64,000 bases of DNA. It comes from Closterium sp. Naga37s-1 (Eukaryota; Streptophyta; Zygnematophyceae; Desmidiales; Closteriaceae). Shown one piece after another: positions 30,588 through 41,830 of the stretch. The DNA lies in NCBI GenBank assembly GCA_947471745.1, contig CANJKZ010000820.1:2083501-2147500 (forward strand), given 5' to 3'. The position numbers and the translations under genes are program-made. How positions within the stretch are numbered: the first letter of the stretch is position 1; the number at the start of each line of letters is the position of its first letter. The notes beneath the pieces were generated by a model that saw nothing but the letters and a program-made list of their open reading frames with translations, was not told the DNA's origin and made no database searches.

Positions 30588-31093
30588 CACCCCCTTAGCC
30601 TGCTTGCAGTAATAACTAGTGCAGTCAACACCCCCTGAAGAGGTAGAGCAGGCACGGTGGCAGACGGCAGAGGGGTACGTGAGGGGAGGCGGCGAGAGGG
30701 AGAGAGGAGAGGAGAGGAGATGAGAACACAGGAGGAGGTGAGTGAGGGATAAGCAGAGGAGGTGGGGGGGTGGCTGCGGCGTCCCCTCTTACTAACCCCC
30801 TTTTACGAAAGGGGGGTTGAGTGGGGGATGAGGAGAGGAGGTGGGGGGGTGGCCGCAGCGTCCCCTCTTACTAACCCCCACATCCCCACCCCCAATCAAC
30901 CACCCTCCTTCAACCTCAACCCCCATTTCAGCCGCCCCCTGGAACCGCACCCCCTCCCTCCCTTCCTTCCTCCACACCTCTGCCCCACTCACAGTTGTCT
31001 CTGCCCTGTCCTTCACACGGCAGCCAGCCCTCCCACCCCCCCGTCCCTGCTACCTACCCCCCACACTAGCAGCCGCGGGAGGGGAGAGGCAGG

Positions 31094-31760
31094 GCAGAGG
31101 GTGGTTCTCTGCTGGCGGGGTTCTCTGCTGGCGGGGTTCTCTGCTGGCGGGGTTCTCTGCTGGCGAGGTTCTCTGCTGGCGGGGTTCTCTGCTGGCGGGG
31201 TTCTCTGCTGGCGGGGTTCTCTGCTGGCGGGGTTCTCTGCTGGCGGGGTTCTCTGCTGGCGGGGTTCTCTACTGGCGGGGTGCTGGTGCTGGCGGCTGGC
31301 GCTGGTGCTGGTTCCTGGTGCTGGCGGCTGGCGCTGGTGCTGGTTCCTGGTGCTGGCGGCTGGCGCTGGTGCTGGTTCCTGGTGTTGGCGGCTGGCGCTG
31401 GTGCTGGTTCCTGGTACTGGCGGCTGGCGCTGGTGCTGGTTCCTGGTGCTGGCGGCTGGCGCTGGTGCTGGTTCCTGGTGCTGGCCGCTGGCGCTGGTGC
31501 TGGTTCCTGGTGCCTGCGGCTGGCGCTGGTGCTGGTTCCTGGTGCTGGCGGCTGGCGCTGGTGCTGGTTCTGGTGACTGGCTTCAGTGTTGGTGCTGGTG
31601 CTGGTGCTGGCGGCTGGACCTGGTGCTGGTGCCTGGTGCTGGCGGCTGGCGCTGGTGCTGGTGCCTGGCAGCTGGCGCTGGTGCTGGTGCCTGGTGCTGG
31701 CGGCTGGCGCTGGTGCTGGTGCCTGGTGCTGGCGCTGGTGCCTGGTGCTGGCGGCTGGCG
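31094..31760. repeat. N2 internal minisatellites (17-bp and 32-bp units)
   Basis: About eleven GTTCTCTGCTGGCGGGG units, followed by about a dozen imperfect units of GCTGGTTCCTGGTGCTGGCG-type sequence. These give long artefactual open frames on both strands. Confidence 0.9.
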
Positions 31761-32456
31761 CTGGTGCTGTTCCGCCGCCACTCCCTTCCCCCTTTTCATC
31801 TCTCCCCCAAAGCATTCCGCCGCCACTCCCTTCCCCCTTTTCCTCTCCCCCCCACAGCGTTCCGCCGCCAATCCCTTCCCCTCCTCCCTCTCCCACCCAC
31901 AACGACCGCCACTGCACACGCGAACAGTCGCGACGGGGGGGGTGACGAGCAGGGGGCCGGGGGAATGCGACGGGCAGAGCGGGCGAAGGAGCACCTGGGG
32001 CGATCGCTGGTGCTCTGGCCGTCGTCGCTGGCATTCCCCCGTCACTCCTATCCCCTCTTCCCTCTCACCCCCACAGCGTTCCGCCGCCACTCCCATCCCT
32101 TCTTCCCTCTCCCCCCCACAGTGACTGCCGGGGCAACGGGCGAGGTGCAGGGTGGCGCTGGCTGCAGTCGATGGCGCAAACGCGATCGCGGGCCGCTGGC
32201 GACTTCGCTGGCGACTTCGCTGGCGGGTCGCTGGCGGCGGGTCCGCTGGCGTTCGCCATAGCGTCCGCCGCGCCTGTCGCGCTGAGAGTCGCGACGAGGC
32301 AGGCGACGACGATGCGACGGGCAGGCGAGGGGGGCAGCGCGAGAAGCAGGAAAAAAAATACGCAAGGTGCGGATTTCGCGCCACTAACTGTAGCAGTCGC
32401 GAAATGTGGTGGGCCCATAAACGAAATAGGTCCTAGGACGGAACGCTCTGTTACCA

Positions 32457-32689
32457 TGTTACAATACGATCTTAACTTAGGAACCGGGTTTAACTAAGGG
32501 CCTAGGCTTAGTAGCCTAGGCCAAGCGGGTGTCGAGTAGTTTGTGGCAAGGGGAATTGAAGAATGGTTGGGTTCACTATAGGACCAAAGGTACATATAGC
32601 AAACAAGCAGGTGCACCATCAAGCAAACAATCAAATAACTACACTATAGTAACTACAGCAAGCAGGATATATTAAACATAACTTTGACA
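32457..32689 (-). repeat. N2 5' LTR
   Basis: 233-bp partner of 30355-30587. Confidence 0.92.
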
Positions 32690-33800
32690 TGACAAGGAGG
32701 TCGACCTGCACGGGGACCACTGCATGGGCGCCGACTTCAGGGTGGTGCCGACTTCAGGGAGGTCGACCTGGGAAGTCGACCTGCGGAGGGCGTCGACTTG
32801 GTGACGCCAACTTGGGGCAGCCGACTTGGGTGGTCGGCTGACAGGACTGCTAGTCAACCTGGGGGTTGGTCGACCAGGCTTGTTGGTCGACTTGGTGGTT
32901 GGTCGACCAGTCGTGATGTCGACCTCGTGGTCGACTGGACAAGGTGGTCGACGAAGTAGGGGCCGACGTCGACCTCGACAGAAGGATTCAGGACACCGAA
33001 CAGCTGGACGTCGAGTAGCAGGGCGTCAACTTGGTGACGCCGACTTTGGGTAGCCGACTTGGGTGGTCGGCTGACAACAGCGCTGGTCGACGTGGAGCTG
33101 GTCGACCAGGAGTGACGTCAACATGGAGCTGGTCGACCAGGGGCGTGGTCGACCTGGTGAGGTCGACGTGAGGTGGTCGTCGACTTGGGAGGTCGACGGG
33201 CACATACAGGAGCATCTGGTCGACATGGTTGCCCGGTCGACCAGGTTACCTGGGTGACGAGGTTCTGCGGAAGAGTGCGACGGTCGCCCAGGCGAAGTTG
33301 GCGAGTCCGACCTCGGTGGTGGTATCCCGAATTCGACGTGGCGGATCAGGTGGAGTCGTCAGCACAAGGATGACCTGGTGTATGCGTTGTGCGGGTGACG
33401 AGGCTTAGCCCGCCAATCGTCTTTGAGCACCTGCGAAGTAGGTGCGCTGCTGTTCTGCGGGAGCAACGCTGGCACGCCGTCAACCTACAGCGTTGGCACG
33501 CCGTCGACTTTGCACTGCTGGAGCGCGGTCGACCAAGTCGTGCTGGAGCGCGGTCGACCATGCTGCGCTGGCAGTCGACCGACCTGAATGCTAGCTCTGA
33601 TGTAGTCTTGCGATGCCAACTTCTTGGTGCCTTTTGCTGTTAACCTTTCTTAGTGAAACTCTTGCCAAATTGCCCCGTGATCTAGCAAGCAGTGTGTGCA
33701 CTAGGAAAACGACTTAGGAACAACGAACACAGAGATCACACGAGCACCCGTGCCTAGCCCGTAGTCCAGCTCCCGTTGTAGTAGTTATCTCCACAGTGAG

Positions 33801-36300
33801 GAGGAGCAATGGTAAGAGAAGGAGAGCCCCTAGTCGAGAATGATGTTTCTCGGAACGCAACATAACAGCGATAGGAGGTAGAACGACAATGGATTTGAAA
33901 ACGAAAGAACAACAATGGATTTGAAAATGAAAATAAGCACGAAGAAATTGTTGACAGATATAACGCTATGCGGAAGCGTCAAACTGGAACTACAAAAAAA
34001 AACTTAACATCACTTGGAGCCCTGCGAGTGTGACAGCCTGTCACCTCGCAGCCAAGGGCGTAATAAAAAAGCAAGTGAGTAGTTATGCCTTGCTTATGTT
34101 TGTAAAACAAGTAACTGGTCGAGCAGAGATTCGGCAGCACCGTGATCGTTTCTGCTCTCGTCGATACGAAGGAGTAGAATTCAAGGTTGGAAAAACGCGA
34201 ATTCATTAGATCGATTTCGACAGGTACAAGCACACATATATATCAATTCTACGCACAGGCAGGAGCAAATAGAAAACAGTTGTTTGACTAGCTCGCAGGA
34301 TTTCGCCATGCTGTATCTTGAAAACGGTTGCACAACTCCTTGAGCATTTGGCTATATCCCCATGTTGTTAAAAACTGTCTTCAAATTGCACTTTTAACAA
34401 TCGCCCCGGCTGACTCAAATGTGTACACTAATGAGACTCGCATGTGGCTCCAATGTAGCTCCAATGTCTTCATGCGAGCTCACAGTTATATTACGGTTTT
34501 AGACGTTTGAAAAACGGAGTAACCGATTTGTACCAGTGTCGAAAAGATTCCGCAAAGCGAAATGACTTTCGCGAGAAATTGCAATTCCCGTGAGTCAGCG
34601 CGGGATACAGATTTTCAACTGTAATCCCGAGCACCCCTCCGTGCCACACGCACGACCGAGATTATTTCTCAGTCGTGCTGAACAGCGCGCCATGATCGAA
34701 ATCATGCGCGTATACAGTGCGGGACAGAGCCAAAATGGGCCCTGTCTTGTTGCAATCGTGCAGTAGAGTACACGCGCAACAGAACGCGCCACACGCCCGA
34801 ACCCTAAGGGGCCACACGCGCGTATCAGGACCCACACGCGGTCCTGATTTTCGCACCCTTTGACTTGCGCGAAAGAGTCAAAAAGCACCCCTTCGATAGT
34901 CAAACTATCGAGCCCCCCTGGTACATCATTCGCTCGCATGGAGCCCTAATGAGCCTCGCATAAAACATTCGAGGTTCATGAAACTTTCATGCGTCGCTCA
35001 CATGAGTCTCGAATGAAACATTTAAGTCACATGCGAGCTTCGTTTGAGCTCATTAGGGCGCTTCATGAGAGGCTCATTTGAGCGCTTCATGAGAGCTTCA
35101 TGAGAACAGTGAAAACGAAATTGAAAATGCACAAACATAGGATGCAATTACGTATGAAAACGAAACACACAAAATGCAAGAACAGATGCGCACACAACAT
35201 TCACAAAGTGAAAGTGGGAAAGCGCGCACACACAAAATGCCAAATACGACGGAAGCGGCTGGTTGACGTGCAAAAATATATATTTGCACCCAACAGAAAT
35301 CAAGGACGAATCTAAGAAGCCTTCCCGCGGGCCCCTTGGATTGTTCATCATTCTTCGCTCTCTGGTGTTTTTGCTCAGTCGTGCGGGTCAGAGGTGGAAG
35401 GGATGTACGAGTGATATGCACATGTAGTACATAACATGCTGCCAGTGTTGCGCAAGTGCTGAGTGTGTGCTGTGCCTACATAACTCGCTGTCAAGCTACC
35501 AACGAACACATCAGCTAATCTCAAGGGGCGTGCAAGGGAAACCAATCACCTTTCATTTTCTTGAGTGTGCCACGCCTGGAACCAGCTGATCACGACTCGC
35601 TTGTAGATTCGTGAATTTCACTCTCCACATGTACAGTCAGATGCCAGTAGAGAATGGATTCCGTTTTAGTATATATCAGAATTATACATATGTGGGCTAA
35701 TGCATGATATAGCGTCACTTATACCCAAACACTCTAAAATGAGCCTCAATCGGCAAGATTCTCACAAATTTTTACTTGCATAAATGCTTTTACTGGTACT
35801 TATCGCATTACTGTAATTTACTAACATTGCTCCTCATTCATACCGTACTTTCATAGGTCTAGTCTAGCGCGCCAGGTTCAAATGTCAGTAACCCAAAAAA
35901 GTCCATGAAAATTCGAATGTAGCAGAAAAACTGGTACGCCCATGCAAATAATCAGAATATCATAAGGCTGTATTGAGTGTGACATGTGAGTCGCTCATAT
36001 ATTGCACAAATTGAAGTAACCCTTAACATTTTGCCCTACACACTACGACCATGGGGAGGTACAGTGACTTGCATGCACAAAAGGCATTGGAGCACTAATT
36101 GATAGAATGGGAACCCTGAAGCGGGTAGGCACGGAACCTTTTTAGAGCAATCCTCTCAAACTCAAAGCGACTTGAAGCGCATTAATGATGGCTGAGGGGT
36201 GGAGGAGTAAAGGAGGACAAGTGTGTGCGGTATGGCAAGGTCGCACATTACAAGGCAATCAAGCATAAACTCGCGTTCATCTTTTCAGGTTGTCAAATGT
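33801..36300. other. No gene recognised
   Basis: AT-richer sequence without a convincing coding frame. From about 34940 to 35105 there are imperfect repeats around CATGAGNCTC / GAGCTCATTAGGG, partly inverted. The short open frames seen have no family features. Confidence 0.5.
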
Positions 36301-36331
36301 TATTTTCAAGATTGCTGAAATGTATGTTCAC

Positions 36332-36407
36332 CTTCAAAGTGAAGATGTGGCCCCATGGACCGACCTGTGTTGCCCACCAGCGTCGCGACCTGCCCTACTC
36401 GCACTTC
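36332..36407 (-). pseudogene. M23-type metallopeptidase exon
   Basis: Bounded by an acceptor CCGCCAG (36410-36408) and a donor GAAG/GTGAAC (36332), this 76-bp exon reads EVRVGQVATLVGNTGRSMGP followed by HLHFE. That is the M23 (lysostaphin-type) zinc peptidase signature, in which the HxH pair at the end binds zinc. I cannot find the other M23 zinc ligands nearby. A worn second copy of the same exon lies at about 36496-36555. The family call rests on one strong motif; the gene is partial and may be dead. Confidence 0.5.
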
Positions 36408-36495
36408 CTGGCGGAATGAGAATGCAGAGTGCAGTCGAAGTAGGAGGGGGGTGAGGAGAGGCTGGGATGGGGGGAGGAGAGACGGTGTGTGATAG

Positions 36496-36555
36496 AGCTC
36501 CATGAAATGACCAGTGTTGCCCACCGACGCCAATGCCTGCCCTTCATGCAACCTC
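36496..36555 (-). pseudogene. Second, degraded copy of the M23-like exon
   Basis: VHEGQALASVGNTGHFMELY parallels VRVGQVATLVGNTGRSMGPH of the exon at 36332-36407, but the HxH pair is lost. At DNA level GTGTTGCCCACC and the flanking spacing are shared. It lies just left of the copia F insertion. Confidence 0.4.
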
Positions 36556-36572
36556 TGTGGGAGTCGAGATAT

Positions 36573-36702
36573 TGTGAGAAAGTAGAAGAGGAATGAATGG
36601 GACTAGAAACGAGATGAGTACAAATATGAAACCCTAGATTGTTGTACCCCTTAGTGTCTACCCCACTATAGCCTACAGCGACTAAGTAATATAAATCTGA
36701 CA
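36573..36702 (-). repeat. F 3' LTR
   Basis: 130 bp, identical by eye to 43813-43942. Confidence 0.95.
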
Positions 36703-36899
36703 CACCCCCATAGGCAGAGTGGGGGAGAACTAGGGGTCACAAGACCAGTCAAACAAAGCAAAGCAGGCTCAGGGTGGATCACAACGTCACCACACATTCC
36801 GAGCACAAGTTCAAGGCCACAAGGCCAGTTCACATGCAAGATCATATATAAAGGCAAACAAGCAAGTGCAGGTATATATAGATCACAGTACAAGCGAGG

Positions 36900-38430
36900 T
36901 CAAGAAGTGAGCAAGTGAGGCCAAGTAGGCACAAGACCTAGCATAGTACAAAAACGCTGATGATCACAAGGCTGAAGTGCCTTGGTAAAGATATCAGCAG
37001 TGTTGGCCCTAGAGGCCACGTAAGCAAGGCGCAGCTGACCACGCTGCTGCAGCTCACGAGAAAGAAAGTAACGGAGAGCAATGTGCTTCGTTCTGTGCTC
37101 CAGTCTGTGCTCCTGACACAAGGCCAGCATGGCCTTGTTGTCGACGTACAGAACTGGAGGAGAACGAGGCGGCTCTCCAAGGTCAGTCAGCAGGTAGGTG
37201 AGCCAGCGTAACTCCTGTGCAGCCATGGCCCCTGCGTAGATCTCAGCCTCACAACTGGAGCCGAGAACAGAAGACGAGCGGGTAGACCGCCACGTAACAG
37301 AGCCGGAACCAAGGCTGAAGGTGTAACCCTGTGACGACCGCTGCGTAGCCAAGTCGTCAACCCAAGAAGCGTCTGCGTGACCAGTGAGGACCACTGAACT
37401 CTGCCCTCCAAGCACTAGCCCCATGCACGACATACTGCACAAGTAGCGCAACACCCTCTTAGCTGCATCCATGTGCTCTGGTCTGTGTCTCCCAGGAGCA
37501 ACATAGCGTGCCAGGATGCTAAGAGGGTATGCCAGGTCAGGTCGAGTGCAGGTCATCAGGTACATGAGGCAGCCAACAAGCTCTGGATACGTGCCACTCG
37601 GCTCTACGGACTCATCCGAAGGCAGAGCTGAGAGCGAGTGGCGAGTAGGCAAAGGAGTGGCCTGAGGTGAGGAGTACGTGAAGTTGTAGCGCTGAAGGAC
37701 ATGCTGCACCATGTGTGACTGAGTCAAGGTAATGGTGCGGCGTGCTCTGTCCCGGGTGATCTGCAAGCCAAGATAGCTGCGCAGCTCACCCAGGTCAGTG
37801 CACGTGTGTCTCTTCTGCAGCTCGGACTTCACGTGGGCGAGTCCAGCAGTGTCAGCAGTGGCAAAGACCAAGTCGTCGACGTACACGAGGATGTAGAACG
37901 GCGGCAAGGAGGTGTCGGTGCGCAGAAACAGCGACGGGTCGGCAGTAGAAGGAGCAAACCCAAGAGCCGCAAGTGTAGTCCTCAGTGTGTCGTGCCACCC
38001 ACGGGGCGCCTGGCGGAGACCGTAGACTGGCCGTCGGAGGCTCCACTGGGTGCCAGGAGGAAAAGACCCAGTGAAGCCAGGTGGGCGGCGCAGCCAGATC
38101 TCCTCGTGCAGGCTGCCCTGCAGGAAAGCAGTGCTGAAGTCAAGAGAGTGAAGCTCGTAGTCGCGCTGAGCGGCTATGTGCAGCAGCACCCGAAGAGTAG
38201 TCATCTTCGGGGTGGGAGAGAAGGTCTGAAAGTAGTCAACTCCCTGCCGCTGACTGAAGCCCCTAGCCGTGTAGCGCGCCTTGAAGACAGGCGGAGAACC
38301 CGGCGGCCGCTTCACCCGGAAGATCCACATGCCACTGACGATGTTCGCCCCTGGACGGGGAACCTCGTCAACGTAGGTGCCTGTGGATTTCCAGCCATCT
38401 CTGCGTCCATGGCTATCTGCCACTGAGAGG
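36900..38430 (-). pseudogene. F reverse transcriptase and RNase H
   Basis: In order: VSGMWIFRVKRPPGSPPVFK, LHSLDFSTAFLQGSLHEEIW, VYGLRQAPRGWHDTLR, the catalytic ILVYVDDLVFATADT, SYLGLQITRDRARRTITLTQ and LVGCLMYLMTCTRPDLAYPL. RNase H follows with GHADASWVDD, SSCEAEIYAGAMAAQELRWL, YVDNKAMLAL and ANTADIFTKALQPCDHQRFC. It is of the same subfamily as copies X, A1, B and C. Confidence 0.9.
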
Positions 38431-38799
38431 AGTAGGGACCCTCTATCGCCTCTGTGTAAGAGCGCGGGGTCGGGATGTCTGGTGCATCCGGGTCTCCCTC
38501 AGGGGCAAGCAGCATGGCCACGAGATGGGGTAAAGCAGCAGCAAAACAGTGAAACTCCTCCTGCCTGTCCTCAAGGACGTCCGTGCCAAGAGCACACTCA
38601 CCCCCGACGGACGGACGACAGACAGACTCAGACTCAGCAACAAGACTAGCGGCGTAGTCTAGACGACAGTGAGCAGCGAAGTCGACAAGCTCAGCAAATA
38701 AGGCAGACGCAGCAGTGGACTCAAAAGAAGGGTCAGTGACAACAGTAGCCGGGAGACGCGTGACAGTAGGACTAGAAGCACGAAGAGAGTCAGACTCCG

Positions 38800-39950
38800 G
38801 GTCAACTAGAGCAGGAAGAGAGGACGCAGGAGGAGACGGCAAAGGGACACACTGTGGAGTAGTGGAAGGACGCATTGCCATCTGGTGTGTGCCTGGGACC
38901 GCAGGAGGATGCTGACGCGGAACACGGCAACCGGTGCGACTCAGGCTCACGACACTCAGCAAGACCTCCAGTAGGACCAGCGTAGGGAGAAGGGGCAGGC
39001 AGTGGACAGGCCAGCTGTAACTGTGACTCGGACGGGACGGGCTGTGGACACTCTAAGGCAGGAGAAGGACCAGAAGAAGGCGGAAGGCCAAGAACCTGCT
39101 CAAGGAGGGGAACGAAGTACGGCCGAGGCCGCGCAGCACCTCCAGAACCAGCAGGGACAGCACCAGCACCCCCAGCTGCAGCTCCAACTCCAGCAGCACC
39201 ACCAGCTCCAGTAGCACCTCCAGCAGCACCAGTAGCGCCAACTCCAGCACCTCCAGGAGCACCGGCTCCAGCAGCACCTCCAGCTCCAGAACCTCCAGCT
39301 CCAGCTCCAGCACCACCTCCAGCTCCAGAAACTCCAGCAGCTCCAGTGCCAGGAGGACCACCAGAATACGCAGCAGCTCCGGCTCCTGTACCCCCACCAG
39401 CACCTACTCCAGCAGCACTACCAGCTCCAGCTCCTCCAGCAGCTCCAGCACCAGTAGAACCACCAGGTCCAGCAGCTCCAGTACCTCCAGTACGAGCACC
39501 TCCGGGACCTGTGGCTCCAGCACCCTCAGCAGCAGTAGAACCTCCAGCACTAGCAGCAACACCAGCTCCAGCAGCACGACTCCAACGCTGAGCAAACCAC
39601 TCGCGCAGCTCCTGTGGAGAGAGGAGCTCCCGCCGAGGTGAAGCACCCGAAGGACCTCCAGGCTCCGCACCCCCAGGCTCCGCACCCCCAGACTCAGCAA
39701 CCCCAGGCTCAGCACCCCCAGACTCAGCACCCCAAGTCCCAGCACCCCCAGTCCCAGCACCCCCAGGCTCCGCACGCTCAGGCTCAGCACCCCCAGACCC
39801 GGCACCCGCAGGCGCAGCACCCCGAGCAGCACCAGAGTCAACAGCTACCTCGACAGGCTCGACAGCGTCTACCTGAGACACACCTGAGGGGGCAGGACCC
39901 TGAGGGGGAAGGGGGTCTACCGGGGGGGGACCTGGAGCGAGGAAGAGCGG
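38800..39950 (-). repeat. F hypervariable Gly/Ala linker between integrase and RT
   Basis: GGTGCTGGA-type and GGGGGTGCTGAGCCT-type repeats encoding Gly-Ala-rich peptide, with one LREWY-type module (LSPQELREWFAQRWSRAAG, about 39590). Confidence 0.8.
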
Positions 39951-41010
39951 CGGGGGGGGGAGAGGGGCAGCGCGGTAGGGGAAGAGACGGTAGTACGGCA
40001 CCGACTCGTCAAACGTGACGTCCTGAGAGGACAGGACACGGCGCGAGGTGTGGTGGTAAAACTGCCAACCAGGCGCGTCAGGGGGGAAGCCAAGGAAGAC
40101 GCAAGGAACCGCACGGGAGGACAGCTTGTCCGTAGACAAGTCGCGGACGAAAGCTCGAGATCCCCAGACACGGAACGCAGACGCATCGCCAACCTTCCCC
40201 GTCCACCGCAGAGTGGGGGAGGTCTCAGGCATCGAGACCCGGGGCTGAAGGTTGATCTGATGCGCCGCGTACTGAACCGCGAACGGCCACAGAAAATGGG
40301 GAGCAGCCGCATGGATCATGGACGTACGAGCGACGTCCATGATCATGCCAATGCGGCGCTCAGCAATCCCATTTTGCTGTGGAGAGGTCGGAAGCGTGAA
40401 CGTCTGGCAGATGCCCTCCGCACGACAGAAGGCTCGCAGAAGGTCGGAGGAAAACTCCCCACCTCTGTCGGAGTGCAGACGCAGAACAGGAAAGTCCGAG
40501 CCGAAACTCTCTCTGAGCTGGAGACGGGCAGCGCGGATCCAGTCGATCAACACCTCAGTGACCTCACCCTTGCGGCACAAGGGGAAGACTGAGGTGTAAC
40601 TCGAGTAGTCGTCAACCACCAGCAGGAAGTAACGCTCGTGACCCTGTCCACGGACGCGGGCTGGGCCCCACACGTCCATGTGGAGAGTCTGCAGCGGAGC
40701 CTCTGTCGGAGGAAACTCGGAGGAGTGAGGAGCGGCGCGCTACCGCCCCTCGACGCAGGGAACGCAGGTAGGGGCAGGCCCCGGGGGAAGGGGAGGGAGG
40801 GACCGGGGCAGACCAGAGACAAGGACACGGGAGGCCATGCCCCGAAGACGGGGCAGGGAGGGGTGACCAAGGCGGTGGTGCCAGAGGAGGGTCTGGTGAG
40901 ACAGGAGGCGACACGAGCAGGGGGCAGACTCAGGACCAGACCTGGACGCTGCAGCAAACACCTGACCCGACGCAGCTACCTGACTGGACGTAGGAACCGG
41001 AGGAGACTCA
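39950..41010 (-). pseudogene. F integrase
   Basis: Starts with the pre-integrase zinc block LLWHHRLGHPSLPRL and CVPCVEGR. The DDE core follows: MDVWGPARVRGQGHERYFLL, LRLHSDRGGEFSSDLL and SPQQNGIAERRIG, then MIHAAAPHFLWPFAVQYAAH, WTGKVGDASAFRVWG and the C-terminal VFLGFPPDAPGWQFYH segment ending near DVTFDESVPYYR. Integrase recognises the LTR ends and makes the staggered cut that yields the 5-bp duplication seen here. Confidence 0.9.
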
Positions 41011-41830
41011 GTAGTGAGTGTGTACAGGCTCGACCCCGGCTGGCGGGTGAACGTGGCCAAGTGACGTCCCGTCTGAGCATACGTGCAGTGAGTCACTCGC
41101 TGACGCGCAGGAGTGAACTGGTCAACCCCCCCATCCTGTAGGTCAGCACCACTCACCAAGTTCGTAGAGAACGAGGGGAGGTAAAGACCCGACAGGGAGC
41201 CAGAGGGGGCAGCCGGACACGGTAGGACAGTGGAGTAGTGAGCAAGGACAGGACCCCCAGAGGGGTCTGCCAGGGAGACTGCAACCGGCCGACCAAGCGG
41301 CGTGAGGGTGGTGCGGTCTCGAAAGAAGGACCGGGAAGCACCCGAGTCAAGGGTGAAGGTGTGCACAGCCTGAGCCGATGCGGTACCTGAGAGAGCAGAC
41401 TCACCAGCACCTGGAGCAGCAGACGCACTAGCACCTAGAGCAGCGGCCTCACCAGCACCTAGAGCAGCAGACGCACTAGCACCTAGAGCAGCGGCCTCAC
41501 CAGCACCTAGAGCAGCGGCCTCAATGCCCGGTTTAGGCGGAACACACAGGTAACAGTCACCCTCAGCACTATCAGAGACAACATACATTGCAGCAAGAAT
41601 AGCATCAAAGTCAAGATCAAAGATAGCTACACCCGACCTAAGCAAATCACCCCAGCGGGGGATCTCAGTGGCGTGAGGGAACTGGATACGCCAGACGTCC
41701 GTCAGGCGGCCAAAGCAGCGCTGGGTGGTGTGCGGCCCGCCGCACGGCTCCCCAGTGCGGTCACCTGTACGCAGGACGTAGGCACAGGGACCAGGACCCC
41801 AGGGCGCTGGCGCGCAGCGTACCACTCACG
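41010..41830 (-). pseudogene. F Cys/His module and aspartic protease
   Basis: CAYVLRTGDRTGEPCGGPHT followed by QRC gives a CX13CX3HX4C pattern (about 41700-41780). Next is WGDLLRSGVAIFDLDFDAIL, then Ala-Leu-Gly-Ala repeats, and the protease motif TFTLDSGASRSFFRDRT near 41335-41370. The conserved PSGSLSGLYLPSFSTNLVSG block lies downstream. The protease processes the polyprotein. Confidence 0.85.

Larger units (their letters stand above)
30355..32689 (-). mobile_element. Non-coding LTR retrotransposon N2
   Basis: Two 233-bp LTRs (30355-30587, 32457-32689) differ at about six positions. TGACA is duplicated exactly (30350-30354, 32690-32694). On the minus strand the primer site TGGTAACAGAGCG begins at 32456, and 40 nt later comes GGGCCCACCAC. 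A polypurine stretch AAGGGGGTG precedes the 3' LTR. The 1.87-kb interior has no gag or pol: it holds a 17-bp repeat around TCTCTGCTGGCGGGG (about 31094-31280), a 32-bp repeat of CTGGTGCTGGCGGCTGGCG type (about 31285-31760) and C-rich sequence also found in N1. It looks structurally whole and is probably moved in trans. Confidence 0.9.
16638..33795 (+). mobile_element. Ty1/copia element E with 1.2-kb LTRs, split by two younger insertions
   Basis: The outer ends share TGTCAACGGGAG ... TTATCTCCRCA and are flanked by GTGAG on both sides (16633-16637, 33796-33800). The 5' LTR is 16638-17848. The 3' LTR starts at 30247 and ends at 33795, interrupted by N2 (30355-32689). The coding region is interrupted by copia A1 (22167-29157). 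Parts seen are gag with a canonical zinc knuckle, protease, integrase, reverse transcriptase and RNase H. The LTRs differ by a few percent overall, with a more divergent first 100 bp, so E is older than its passengers. The copy is broken, with several breaks besides the insertions. Confidence 0.88.
30247..33795 (+). repeat. Element E 3' LTR (split by N2)
   Basis: The first 108 bp (30247-30354) and the remainder (32695-33795) together match 16638-17848. The two pieces are separated by N2 and its TGACA duplication. It is rich in GTCGAC palindromes like its partner. Confidence 0.85.

Noticed and set aside
31066-32384. Gln/Pro/Ala-rich frames on the minus strand in N2
   Set aside because: Same cause as in N1: minisatellite periods of 17 and 32 bp; no gag or pol motif present.
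34580-34950. A 114-residue minus-strand frame between E and the M23 remnant
   Set aside because: No recognisable family features, no splice support and no relation to neighbours; length is compatible with chance.
36140-36410. M23 motif taken as a sign of bacterial contamination
   Set aside because: It has splice-like borders and sits between elements clearly belonging to this eukaryotic genome; a single motif cannot support contamination.
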